A stretch of 5,834 nt of DNA from Bdellovibrionales bacterium (lineage in GTDB: Bacteria; Bdellovibrionota; UBA1018): assembly GCA_018968995.1 (NCBI GenBank), contig JAGWZD010000140.1, forward strand, positions 1 to 5,834, given 5' to 3'. Below are positions 1 through 5,834 of this stretch, piece after piece (position 1 is the first letter of the stretch; each line of letters begins with the position of its first letter). Made by a program: the position numbers and the translations under genes. The notes under the pieces were generated by a model. The model was given only the letters and a program-made list of their open reading frames with translations. It ran no database searches and had not been told where the DNA came from.

Positions 1-2
1 AT

Positions 3-1211
3 CGCTTCGGAGTGTTTGCGCTTTATTTGGTGATCTTAGGAGTGATCGCTGAACTAGATTCTGGCGCATTTTTTAGATGGTCACGGTATCGAAAGTGGTC
101 ATTTATTTGTGCCGTGATTTTGGCAGTGTTTCTCGGCAACCGGCATTTCTCGCTATTTTCTCCAGTTCGCGACTCCTGGCCTTTCCGCTCCGTGAATGCC
201 AGTTTTGAAAAGATGGGTCCCACTCGCTTTCCTGAGTATGGTCGGTATTGGATCATTGGGGACCAAAGGTCAGCTGACTTTGGGATCGACTCTTTACTGC
301 AGGTTTATGATCCAGAGATCAGCTCTGTAAAGGGGCTTTACTGGGAAAGCTCAAGAAACAACCTAGTGCTTAGCTCTTATCTAGCAACGCTATTGTCCGC
401 TCCTGTGGTGTTAGATCACTTTTATTACTGGGGTTACAGTTGTGGAAACCAGAAGTGCATCATGGATCATTTTTTTCGAGACTATAACGTCAGAGGCCTC
501 ATGATGGAATCCGATCAGGCGATGCGCTATCTGAGACCCGAACGACGAGATTGTTACCGAGAGATAGCGTCTCGTGGTGAGACCAATCAGTACCGTCTCA
601 AGAGGATGGGGGAGTTCTCAGTTTTAGGGACTCGTTACTCGAACTACTGGATCGAGCCCAAGACGCTTCCGGTTCCTGCAATGACGAACACCAATCATGT
701 CATCGAGGTCGCTGATTTCAAATCCCTGGTTGGCTTCGATGATAACCGCAAGGGTTCGATGTCCGACTACATTAAGAGAGTGTACAGCAATTGCGAGAAA
801 GATGGAAAGGTGGCGAGCTTTACTTTTCTGCCGGGAGATCAGTTCAATGTGCTTCGCTCGCAACCAGGGGCGGCTTCTGCAGAGTCCGTCAATCCAGCTG
901 AGTATCAAGGTAAACTTGAGTTCAGGCGATTAGAGCCGGGTAAGTTTAGAATTCGCGTGCCGGGTGATAAGGATGTGTTGTTGCGAATCAAGTTGAATTA
1001 TTTTCCATTGCTTGAGCTAAAGCGCGCTGATGGCAGTCCAGTCCGCCTTTTTGATGCCTTTCCGCATATGCTAGCTGTAGCTCATGGGGATTTGGTTTTA
1101 GAGTTTAAGAAATCTTGGATTATGTTTTTCTCGTATTTCGTTTCGATTTTGGGAGCGCTTCTTTTGGTTTTGTTTTTTGACAAAGTGGCCTCTCGGTTTG
1201 GTGTGACCTAA
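3..1211 (+). CDS. C-terminal part of a polytopic membrane protein, YfhO / PTPS-related (GT-C-like) type; 5' end outside window
   Basis: The reading frame is open from the first bases of the window, so this is the tail of a longer gene. A GTG at 12 could be called as a start, but it lies inside a hydrophobic segment and has no ribosome site, so I treat it as internal. Visible parts in order are: a membrane segment (about 12-56), a second one (about 99-140), a long soluble, presumably periplasmic region (about 150-1110), and a last membrane helix (about 1113-1180) with a short charged tail. The stretch at about 955-1112 reads like the beta-rich C-terminal domain of YfhO/PTPS-related proteins. 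In that domain a 'hydrophobic - YFP - DG - V/L - hydrophobic' pattern precedes the last helix. The phrases YNVRGLMM and FSVLGTRYSNYW also fit that family. The exact substrate is unknown; a role in cell-surface glycan or lipid-linked sugar transfer is inference. It is probably co-transcribed with the amylase gene that follows. Confidence 0.72.
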   Translation, partial: RFGVFALYLVILGVIAELDSGAFFRWSRYRKWSFICAVILAVFLGNRHFSLFSPVRDSWPFRSVNASFEKMGPTRFPEYGRYWIIGDQRSADFGIDSLLQVYDPEISSVKGLYWESSRNNLVLSSYLATLLSAPVVLDHFYYWGYSCGNQKCIMDHFFRDYNVRGLMMESDQAMRYLRPERRDCYREIASRGETNQYRLKRMGEFSVLGTRYSNYWIEPKTLPVPAMTNTNHVIEVADFKSLVGFDDNRKGSMSDYIKRVYSNCEKDGKVASFTFLPGDQFNVLRSQPGAASAESVNPAEYQGKLEFRRLEPGKFRIRVPGDKDVLLRIKLNYFPLLELKRADGSPVRLFDAFPHMLAVAHGDLVLEFKKSWIMFFSYFVSILGALLLVLFFDKVASRFGVT

Positions 1212-1217
1212 AAATTT

Positions 1218-1221
1218 GAGG
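1218..1221 (+). promoter_or_regulatory. Ribosome binding site of the GH13 gene
   Basis: GAGG lies six bases before the ATG at 1228 and just after the stop of the upstream gene. This favours ATG 1228 over the TTG at 1216, which overlaps the site itself and would add only four residues. The position just behind the previous stop suggests translation of the two genes is linked. Confidence 0.6.
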
Positions 1222-1227
1222 TTATTC

Positions 1228-3573
1228 ATGCAAAAAGGTGCGTGGAAGCTGGTTTCCTTAGCAGCCGCCCTAACTCTAGGGCTGTTTCTAATAAGATCTG
1301 TGATTTTGTCAGTAAACGATGGGCGCGTGGCCACAGCAAAAGTGATTGGCCCTTGTTTAGGCGCAAAAATTGGTGACAAAAATATTTTTTGGGCCGGGCT
1401 TCTGCATAATACTTTTCAGCCGGAGTATCGCTATCCCTTCGGCTCAGTGAGAAGTGATCAGGGATCGGTCTTAGTTCGCTTAAGAACCTGCATCAATGAC
1501 GTCGATAGTGTTCGTCTTTTAGTGAAATCGGCTCGTGATCAGGAAGGCGAGCGTGATTTTGAAATGAAGCCATCGGCATTATTAAATAGCCAAGGTGCCG
1601 AATCAGGTTTCATGTATTGGGAGTATTCATTACCGATCGAAAATCATACCGATATTTTGAGTTATATTTTTGAGATTCGAGACCGTAAAAAGACGGCGTT
1701 TTATGCCGACGATGATTTGCTCCGCGCGCCCGGGGGAGTGGGTCGTCCAAGTGATGAAATGTTGATTAGTCAGGCATTTCAGGTTGTGGTCTATCAAAGT
1801 GACTTTAGTGTTCCAGAGTGGGCAAAAGGGGCGATTGTTTACCAAATTTTTCCAGATCGTTATCGGAATGGTGACCCGTCCAATGATCCGCAGACTGGAT
1901 CGGGTTTCATCTACGGCAAAAAAGCCTTGAAGAAATCCTGGTCGCAACCACTTTGTGGCACTCAAGAAAGCTCGTGCAGAGATCAAGCGTATAATACGTT
2001 CTATGGAGGCGATCTGCGCGGTATTCGGCAGAAACTTCCAGAGATTCGAGCTTTGGGTTCTTCAGTACTTTACCTCAATCCGATTTTCGAGGCGCCAACG
2101 AATCATCGATACGATGTTTCTAATTATTGGAAGATTGACCCAAGGCTAGGAACCCAGCAGGATTTTTTAGATCTAGTGGCTTCGGCGAAGAAGCTAGGGA
2201 TACGGGTGATTACCGAGGGTATCTTTAGTCATGTCTCGGCTGATAGCCCATACTTTGATCTCTATGGGCGTTGGAATGACAAGCTGCAATTGATGAGTAC
2301 TGGCGGGCCTGGAACAAATGATGGGTCGGGAGCCTGTGAATCGGCGCAGTCCCGATGGCGTTCATGGTTCTTTTTTCCTTCATTCTCGTATGCGGCAGAG
2401 AACTGGGAGAGAAAAGGCCTTGTTCAGTGTCCCGGGGTGAGATCTGAGACTTCACACGAGGCTCCTACAACCTATGAGGCATGGTACGGGTTTTTTAATC
2501 ATCCGAGATTAAATACTCGGCATCCTGAGCTCAGGAGTTTCTTCTACGGCAATGCCGAGAAATCAGTGATTCCTCATTGGACCTCTTTAGGCATCAACGG
2601 ATGGAGGCTTGATGCGGTGGATCTGATTGATGCAGGAGAGATCGTGGATCCAGGCAATGGATTTTGGAGAGAGTTTCGTTCCGCTCTGAAGAAGATTGAT
2701 AAGGATGCATGGATCGTAGGTGAATGGTGGGGGAATTCGAGTGTCTGGTTACTTGGCAATGAGTGGGATTCGGTGACAAATTATCTTTTTCGATCGGCGC
2801 TTTTGGATTGGATGTTTGATGAATGCAGGGGGCATTCATGCGACGGCAATAGACAGTTTAGCGATAACGATAGTAATGATCAAAGTAGAATTGGGACTAT
2901 TCGTGCGAGCACCGATAGCCAGTTTATGAATCGCTTGAAGGGAATTCAGGAGCAATTTCCTGATCCGGCCTGGAGATCAGCGATGAATGTGTTGAGCTCG
3001 CATGACACGAATCGAATTCTGTTTCTGTTGAAGAAAATTACCAAAAATGAGGACTCTAGAGTGGCTCTTCGAAAGCTAAGAGTTCTACTGGCGTTTATGA
3101 TGACTTATCCCGGCGCCCCAACTCTCTATTATGGAGACGAGGTAGGTTTGGCTCCGGATGGAGTGTGGTGGAATCATCGATGGGAAGATGACCCTTACAA
3201 TCGAGCTCCGTATCCTTGGAGTGATCTCGGTCTAGCGTCGAATCAGGATCTCTTGAGGTACACGAAGTCTCTGGGTCAGTTGAGGTTAAAAGAACCTGCC
3301 TTAAGAGACGGTGACTTTAATGTGATCTCCTCTGATGATCGTCGAAGAGTTCTCGTCTTTTCTCGAGAGATTCCAGGAACTCAGCTTGTAGTTGTCATGA
3401 ATCGATCTGAGGAGGCGCAAGACGTGGTTTTAGGTCCAGGACTGACACTAGACTCAAAGTCGGAATTCGTAGAGGTATTCCCGAACTCAGGGCAGGTTTA
3501 TTCCGTGAAAAACAGTGTTGTGCTCATGAAGCGATTTGAGGGTTTGAGCGTAAAAGTACTTAGGCGTCGGTAG
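1228..3573 (+). CDS. Exported alpha-amylase-superfamily (GH13) glycosidase, neopullulanase/amylopullulanase-like
   Basis: This 781-residue enzyme is predicted to cleave alpha-glucosidic bonds of starch-, glycogen- or pullulan-like glucans outside the inner membrane. Residues 1-37 form a signal peptide or membrane anchor: K3 and K7, a hydrophobic stretch 8-22, and a possible cleavage site after ATA (37). Residues about 45-190 look like an N-terminal beta domain. The catalytic barrel starts at about 196 with PEWAKGAIVYQIFPDRYRNG, a hallmark of this group. Further marks are YLNPIF (282-287), GWRLDAVD with nucleophile D462, VGEWW with acid/base E499, SSHDTNR with D593, and APTLYYGDE. Region I reads TEGIFSH (329-335), where D-x-x-x-N-H is usual: E330 and S334 replace Asp and Asn. 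A beta domain closes the protein. Eight cysteines fall in four close pairs. It is longer than neopullulanases (about 590) because of the N-terminal domain and inserts. Its exact specificity cannot be read from sequence. The end overlaps the convergent regulator gene by 14 bases. Confidence 0.93.
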   Translation: MQKGAWKLVSLAAALTLGLFLIRSVILSVNDGRVATAKVIGPCLGAKIGDKNIFWAGLLHNTFQPEYRYPFGSVRSDQGSVLVRLRTCINDVDSVRLLVKSARDQEGERDFEMKPSALLNSQGAESGFMYWEYSLPIENHTDILSYIFEIRDRKKTAFYADDDLLRAPGGVGRPSDEMLISQAFQVVVYQSDFSVPEWAKGAIVYQIFPDRYRNGDPSNDPQTGSGFIYGKKALKKSWSQPLCGTQESSCRDQAYNTFYGGDLRGIRQKLPEIRALGSSVLYLNPIFEAPTNHRYDVSNYWKIDPRLGTQQDFLDLVASAKKLGIRVITEGIFSHVSADSPYFDLYGRWNDKLQLMSTGGPGTNDGSGACESAQSRWRSWFFFPSFSYAAENWERKGLVQCPGVRSETSHEAPTTYEAWYGFFNHPRLNTRHPELRSFFYGNAEKSVIPHWTSLGINGWRLDAVDLIDAGEIVDPGNGFWREFRSALKKIDKDAWIVGEWWGNSSVWLLGNEWDSVTNYLFRSALLDWMFDECRGHSCDGNRQFSDNDSNDQSRIGTIRASTDSQFMNRLKGIQEQFPDPAWRSAMNVLSSHDTNRILFLLKKITKNEDSRVALRKLRVLLAFMMTYPGAPTLYYGDEVGLAPDGVWWNHRWEDDPYNRAPYPWSDLGLASNQDLLRYTKSLGQLRLKEPALRDGDFNVISSDDRRRVLVFSREIPGTQLVVVMNRSEEAQDVVLGPGLTLDSKSEFVEVFPNSGQVYSVKNSVVLMKRFEGLSVKVLRRR

Positions 3574-4309
3574 AATCGCTGTTGAATTTGTAGCCAAAAC
3601 CACGAATCGTCTCAATGGTTCGAGAGTGTTGGCCGAGTTTAGAGCGTAGAGCGCGAATGTGGACGTCGATTGTTCTTTCGGTTACCAAGTGTTTCGCTCC
3701 AACGATACGAATTAAAATATCCTCTCGAGAGAGCACTTCATTGGGGTGAGACATCAGTGCACCAAGAAGTTGAAATTCGAACGCTGTAAGCGCTACCGCT
3801 CTGCCACCACAGCGCACCTCATGTGAAACCGGGTCAATTTCAATGCCGCCACCTGAAATTTTCTCACGCAGTGCTTTTGCAGGAGTAGGGTGACTCTGTA
3901 CCCTTCGCAGGCAGGCCTCGAGTCGAGCAACCAAAACTTCTGTTTCAAAGGGTTTTGTAATGTAGTCATCAGCTCCGTTTTTGAGTCCATCCACAATGCT
4001 TGACTTGTCGGTCTGGGCCGTCAGGAGTATCAAGGCAAGCCCAGAGGTTTTACTCTGGTCTCGGAGATGGCGCACCAGTTCATGGCCATTCATTTTTCCG
4101 GCAAGATGAAAGTCAATGAGTACTGCCAGCGGCTGAATGTTGGGGCTGTTGGTAAAATGTTCGATGACTTCTTCGGCACTTGAAAAACAGAGAACCGAAT
4201 AGTCGCACCTCTTTAAGATTTGAGACAGATACAACTGCAACTCGGGGTTGTCTTCGACAACAAATACGAGGCGAGGAGTGCGGCTATCTGATGAGCTAGA
4301 AGCGACCAT
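3560..4309 (-). CDS. OmpR/PhoB-family two-component response regulator (receiver + winged helix), orphan in this window
   Basis: This is a cytoplasmic transcription regulator of 249 residues, normal for the family. The receiver domain (about 14-125) has the acidic pair E19-D20, the phospho-acceptor D66 in the motif LIDFHL, the switch T97 in LLTAQ, and the conserved K119 in YITKPFE, so it should be phosphorylatable. The C-terminal winged-helix domain (about 145-240) shows LTAFEFQLLGAL, LSREDIL, the recognition-helix pattern RTIDVHIRALRSKL, and the wing IRGFGYKF. I chose ATG 4309, preceded by AAGGA at four bases. A TTG at 4327 would add six residues and has AAGGAG only two bases away, so it is less likely but possible. 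No sensor kinase is visible. The gene converges on the amylase gene (14-base overlap) and diverges from the glycosyltransferase gene. Its targets are unknown; control of the neighbouring sugar genes is only a guess. Confidence 0.95.
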   Translation of the reverse strand: MVASSSSDSRTPRLVFVVEDNPELQLYLSQILKRCDYSVLCFSSAEEVIEHFTNSPNIQPLAVLIDFHLAGKMNGHELVRHLRDQSKTSGLALILLTAQTDKSSIVDGLKNGADDYITKPFETEVLVARLEACLRRVQSHPTPAKALREKISGGGIEIDPVSHEVRCGGRAVALTAFEFQLLGALMSHPNEVLSREDILIRIVGAKHLVTERTIDVHIRALRSKLGQHSRTIETIRGFGYKFNSDSTDA

Positions 4310-4313
4310 GAAG

Positions 4314-4318
4314 TCCTT
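4314..4318 (-). promoter_or_regulatory. Likely ribosome binding site of the response regulator
   Basis: AAGGA on the minus strand lies four bases before ATG 4309. A competing AAGGAG (4330-4335) stands only two bases before TTG 4327, closer than usual, so the ATG start is preferred without being certain. Confidence 0.4.
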
Positions 4319-4340
4319 TTTATTCAAGTCTCCTTGAAGA

Positions 4341-4380
4341 GCCCCATTCAGGCAAGAATGCTCCGTTAAGCACTGGGGGC
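4341..4380 (+). repeat. Nested imperfect inverted repeats upstream of the response regulator
   Basis: GCCCCA (4341-4346) is mirrored by TGGGGGC (4374-4380) with one unpaired G. Next to the left arm, CATTC (4345-4349) and GAATG (4356-4360) form a perfect 5-base inverted repeat around a 6-base loop; it overlaps that arm by two bases, so the two pairings are alternatives. The element lies in the divergent control region just upstream of the regulator start. It might be an operator or part of a leader hairpin, but arms this short can arise by chance. No T-run follows, so it does not look like an intrinsic terminator. Confidence 0.25.
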
Positions 4381-4406
4381 GTTAGTTATTTGACGGGATG
4401 ACTTCT

Positions 4407-4436
4407 TTGATTTCTGGGGTCATTGTCAATTATTAC
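4407..4436 (+). promoter_or_regulatory. Weak candidate sigma70-type promoter for the glycosyltransferase gene
   Basis: TTGATT (4407-4412) and TATTAC (4431-4436) each match the standard -35 and -10 hexamers at four of six positions, separated by 18 bases. If used, transcription would begin near 4443, which would exclude the TTG at 4423 as a start codon and agree with a start at or after 4465. This is the best pair I found in the region, but a match of this quality is weak. Confidence 0.2.
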
Positions 4437-4476
4437 GTCCAAACCCCTCAGGAACGCCCCAGAAGTGGCCGATGAA

Positions 4477-5298
4477 ATGTACATGGAGATGACCCTCAGT
4501 ATCGTTGTGCCCTCTTACAATGAAGGAAAACGAATTGGCCCGTTCCTCGAGGACCTCTTTCATGTGTGGTCACGAACTGGGTTTTCGTGGGAATTGATCG
4601 TCGTAGAGGACGGATCACGAGAGGCAGAGGTTCAGGAGAGCGCCGCTCTATTGAGCCGCGCGCGTGCCGAGAATCCTCAGGTTCCTATCCGGCATTTGGT
4701 TTTAAAAGAGAACCGAGGAAAAGGCGGGGCGATTCAAGCAGGCATTGAGCAGAGTCAGGCACGCTACGTCGGCTTTTTGGATGCTGATGGCGCAACCTCG
4801 GCTCGTTCTGCGCTGGAGGTGTTTGAGCGGTTAAGAACGCATTCGGATAGCGTTGACACCACTTTAGGTTCTCGTATCCAAATGCTGGGTCGAAAAATTG
4901 GCCGTGATCACCGAAGGCATATCATTGGTCGAGTTTTTGCGACGATCATCAGCATGTCGTTTCAGCTTCCTATTTATGACTCTCAGTGCGGCTGTAAATT
5001 TTTTAAGCGCGCGCTGATAATGCCACTTTTGAGTCGAATTCTGGACTCTCGTTGGACCTGGGATACACAACTAGTGCTGATGCTGCACCTGCTTAAAGCC
5101 CGTATGGTAGAGATTCCTGTGGACTGGAATGAAGTTGCGGGTTCTAAGATTCGTGTTTTTCGCGACGCCTGGCGGATGTTTTGGCAAATGAGAGCTTTTT
5201 ATAGAGCCTACTATGTCAATCAAGAGTGGGTGAAATCCGTTTCTCTGGATCAGAGTGTTCAGCCAGCTTCTATTCAATTAGAAAAGAAAGCAGCGTGA
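4477..5298 (+). CDS. GT2 family glycosyltransferase, dolichyl-phosphate glucosyltransferase (ALG5/DPM1-like) type
   Basis: This 273-residue enzyme is predicted to transfer a hexose from a nucleotide sugar to a polyprenyl phosphate at the cytoplasmic face of the inner membrane. The GT-A fold begins almost at the N-terminus with LSIVVPSYNEGKRI (7-20). It continues with VVEDGS (D45), NRGKGGAIQAGI, and the metal-binding LDADGAT (D102, D104). The ALG5-like second half has LGSR (130-133), an Arg-rich RKIGRDHRRH, DSQCGCKFF (168-176), RWTWDTQL (192-199), and VDWNEVAGSKI (215-225). There is no C-terminal membrane domain, so it should be peripheral. The start is uncertain: the frame opens after a stop at 4408, and TTG 4423, GTG 4465 and ATGs at 4477, 4483 and 4489 are all possible. 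None has a strong ribosome site; 4477 is the first ATG. The stop overlaps the next gene's GTG start (GTGA). The donor sugar (glucose or mannose) cannot be decided. Confidence 0.92.
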   Translation: MYMEMTLSIVVPSYNEGKRIGPFLEDLFHVWSRTGFSWELIVVEDGSREAEVQESAALLSRARAENPQVPIRHLVLKENRGKGGAIQAGIEQSQARYVGFLDADGATSARSALEVFERLRTHSDSVDTTLGSRIQMLGRKIGRDHRRHIIGRVFATIISMSFQLPIYDSQCGCKFFKRALIMPLLSRILDSRWTWDTQLVLMLHLLKARMVEIPVDWNEVAGSKIRVFRDAWRMFWQMRAFYRAYYVNQEWVKSVSLDQSVQPASIQLEKKAA

Positions 5299-5834
5299 GG
5301 ATTAAGCAGCTTTCTCTGGGGGATTGGCTTAGCGCTGGGCTTTTCGGGTTTTCAGCAATCTTTGCGCTGAACTTGATCTGGAATCACCTCAATGTAATCC
5401 AGATAGACCTGGGCGGACATTTAGCCAGTGGATCTTGGTTTCAGCGCGGTTATTACCATCAGTTTCAAGATGCCAATTTCTTAGGGTACGTACACGGCCT
5501 TTTCTATCCTCCACTTGAGGATTTCCTGCTGGCCGGTTTGAGTTGGCTCTGCGGAAACTCGCCAGAGACGGGATACTCCGTTTACTTAAGTCTTTTGTTC
5601 GTGGGTTATCTGGGCTCCATTTATTTTCTGGGCGCAGTCTTTCAGAAATCAGTGGCCCGAAATGCAGTCCGGCTTTTGCTCTTGGCGCTAGTCTGGCTTC
5701 GAAAGGAAGATTCTCTTTTATTTCAAGGTTTGTCTTTGCAGGACCTCCTGGTGACGGGCTTATCCACTCAGTTTCTTGGCGCGATATTTCTTTTTTTACT
5801 TTTAAGAGAGTGGATAGACAAATGTCGTCCACGC
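5295..5834 (+). CDS. N-terminal part of a polytopic membrane protein, GT-C-like / PTPS-related type; 3' end outside window
   Basis: The frame starts at a GTG that overlaps the preceding stop (GTGA, 5295-5298). It stays open for 180 codons to the last base, so only the first part of the protein is seen. Residues 11-29 form the first membrane helix. The following loop has D38 and H42 in a D-x-x-x-H arrangement, then a GYYHQF...NFLGYVHGLFYPPLE stretch (52-75). This fits the first periplasmic loop of PTPS-related and other GT-C-like glycosyltransferases, which carries an acidic residue and a 'YPPL' motif. Further hydrophobic segments lie at about 77-86, 95-115, 125-134 and 155-170. The four-base overlap indicates translational coupling with the GT2 gene, which could supply its polyprenyl-phosphate-sugar donor. 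The ribosome site is a weak purine run (5285-5290) inside the GT2 gene. Family placement rests on layout and motifs only; the acceptor is unknown. Confidence 0.75.
   Translation, partial: MRIKQLSLGDWLSAGLFGFSAIFALNLIWNHLNVIQIDLGGHLASGSWFQRGYYHQFQDANFLGYVHGLFYPPLEDFLLAGLSWLCGNSPETGYSVYLSLLFVGYLGSIYFLGAVFQKSVARNAVRLLLLALVWLRKEDSLLFQGLSLQDLLVTGLSTQFLGAIFLFLLLREWIDKCRPR

Noticed and set aside
697..933. Short alternative frames inside the large genes on both strands
   Set aside because: They overlap well-supported genes, lack ribosome sites and show no domain-like sequence.
3554..3561. Palindrome AAGTACTT near the convergent gene ends
   Set aside because: Eight bases, AT-rich and inside coding sequence, with no T-run; expected by chance and not a terminator.
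4390..4418. TTGACG on the plus strand as -35 for the glycosyltransferase gene
   Set aside because: The sequence at the expected -10 position is TTCTGG/TCTGGG, which does not resemble TATAAT.
4401..4429. Perfect TTGACA on the minus strand (4424-4429) as -35 of the regulator promoter
   Set aside because: No acceptable -10 hexamer is found 15-19 bases downstream on that strand (the best reads like AGAAGT), so I do not call a promoter.
4423..4476. TTG at 4423 as start of the glycosyltransferase, adding 18 residues
   Set aside because: It has only a GGGG run three bases away as ribosome site, and the added residues lie before the normal start of the GT2 fold. It remains possible but is less likely than the ATGs at 4477-4489.
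5389..5832. 147-codon open frame on the minus strand
   Set aside because: It lies opposite the membrane-protein frame starting at 5295, which has coherent hydrophobic helices and a coupled start. The minus-strand product has no recognisable domain and a composition typical of an antisense shadow.

Overview
The window carries three complete protein genes and two cut by its edges, packed with almost no spare DNA. Nothing in it is an RNA gene, CRISPR array, insertion sequence or phage element. The gene types (an exported glycosidase with paired cysteines, an OmpR/PhoB-type response regulator, polyprenol-phosphate sugar machinery) suggest a Gram-negative bacterium. Bdellovibrionota or another delta-like lineage is only a guess from gene style.

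Left part (1-3573, + strand): the C-terminal part of a polytopic membrane protein resembling the YfhO / PTPS-related family ends at 1211. Sixteen bases later, behind a GAGG ribosome site, starts a 781-residue exported alpha-amylase-superfamily (GH13) enzyme. It is closest in character to neopullulanase/amylopullulanase-type enzymes. Its catalytic triad is intact, but conserved region I carries two unusual substitutions. The two genes look like one transcription unit.

Middle (3560-4476): a minus-strand OmpR/PhoB-type response regulator converges on the amylase gene, and their ends overlap by 14 bases. No histidine kinase gene is visible, so it is an orphan within this window. Between its start and the next + strand gene lies about 170 bp that must hold the divergent control signals. 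It contains imperfect inverted repeats and only weak promoter-like hexamers.

Right part (4477-5834, + strand): a GT2 glycosyltransferase of the dolichyl-phosphate glucosyltransferase (ALG5/DPM1-like) type overlaps by four bases (GTGA) with a second polytopic membrane protein, which runs off the window end. The second protein has the N-terminal features of a GT-C-like / PTPS-related membrane protein. A plausible reading is that the GT2 enzyme charges a polyprenyl phosphate with a sugar at the cytoplasmic face, and the membrane protein uses that donor on the periplasmic side. The amylase would act on alpha-glucans outside the inner membrane. This is inference from family and layout. I see no clearly new biological system; the most unusual points are the altered region I of the amylase and the tightly coupled GT2/membrane-protein pair.
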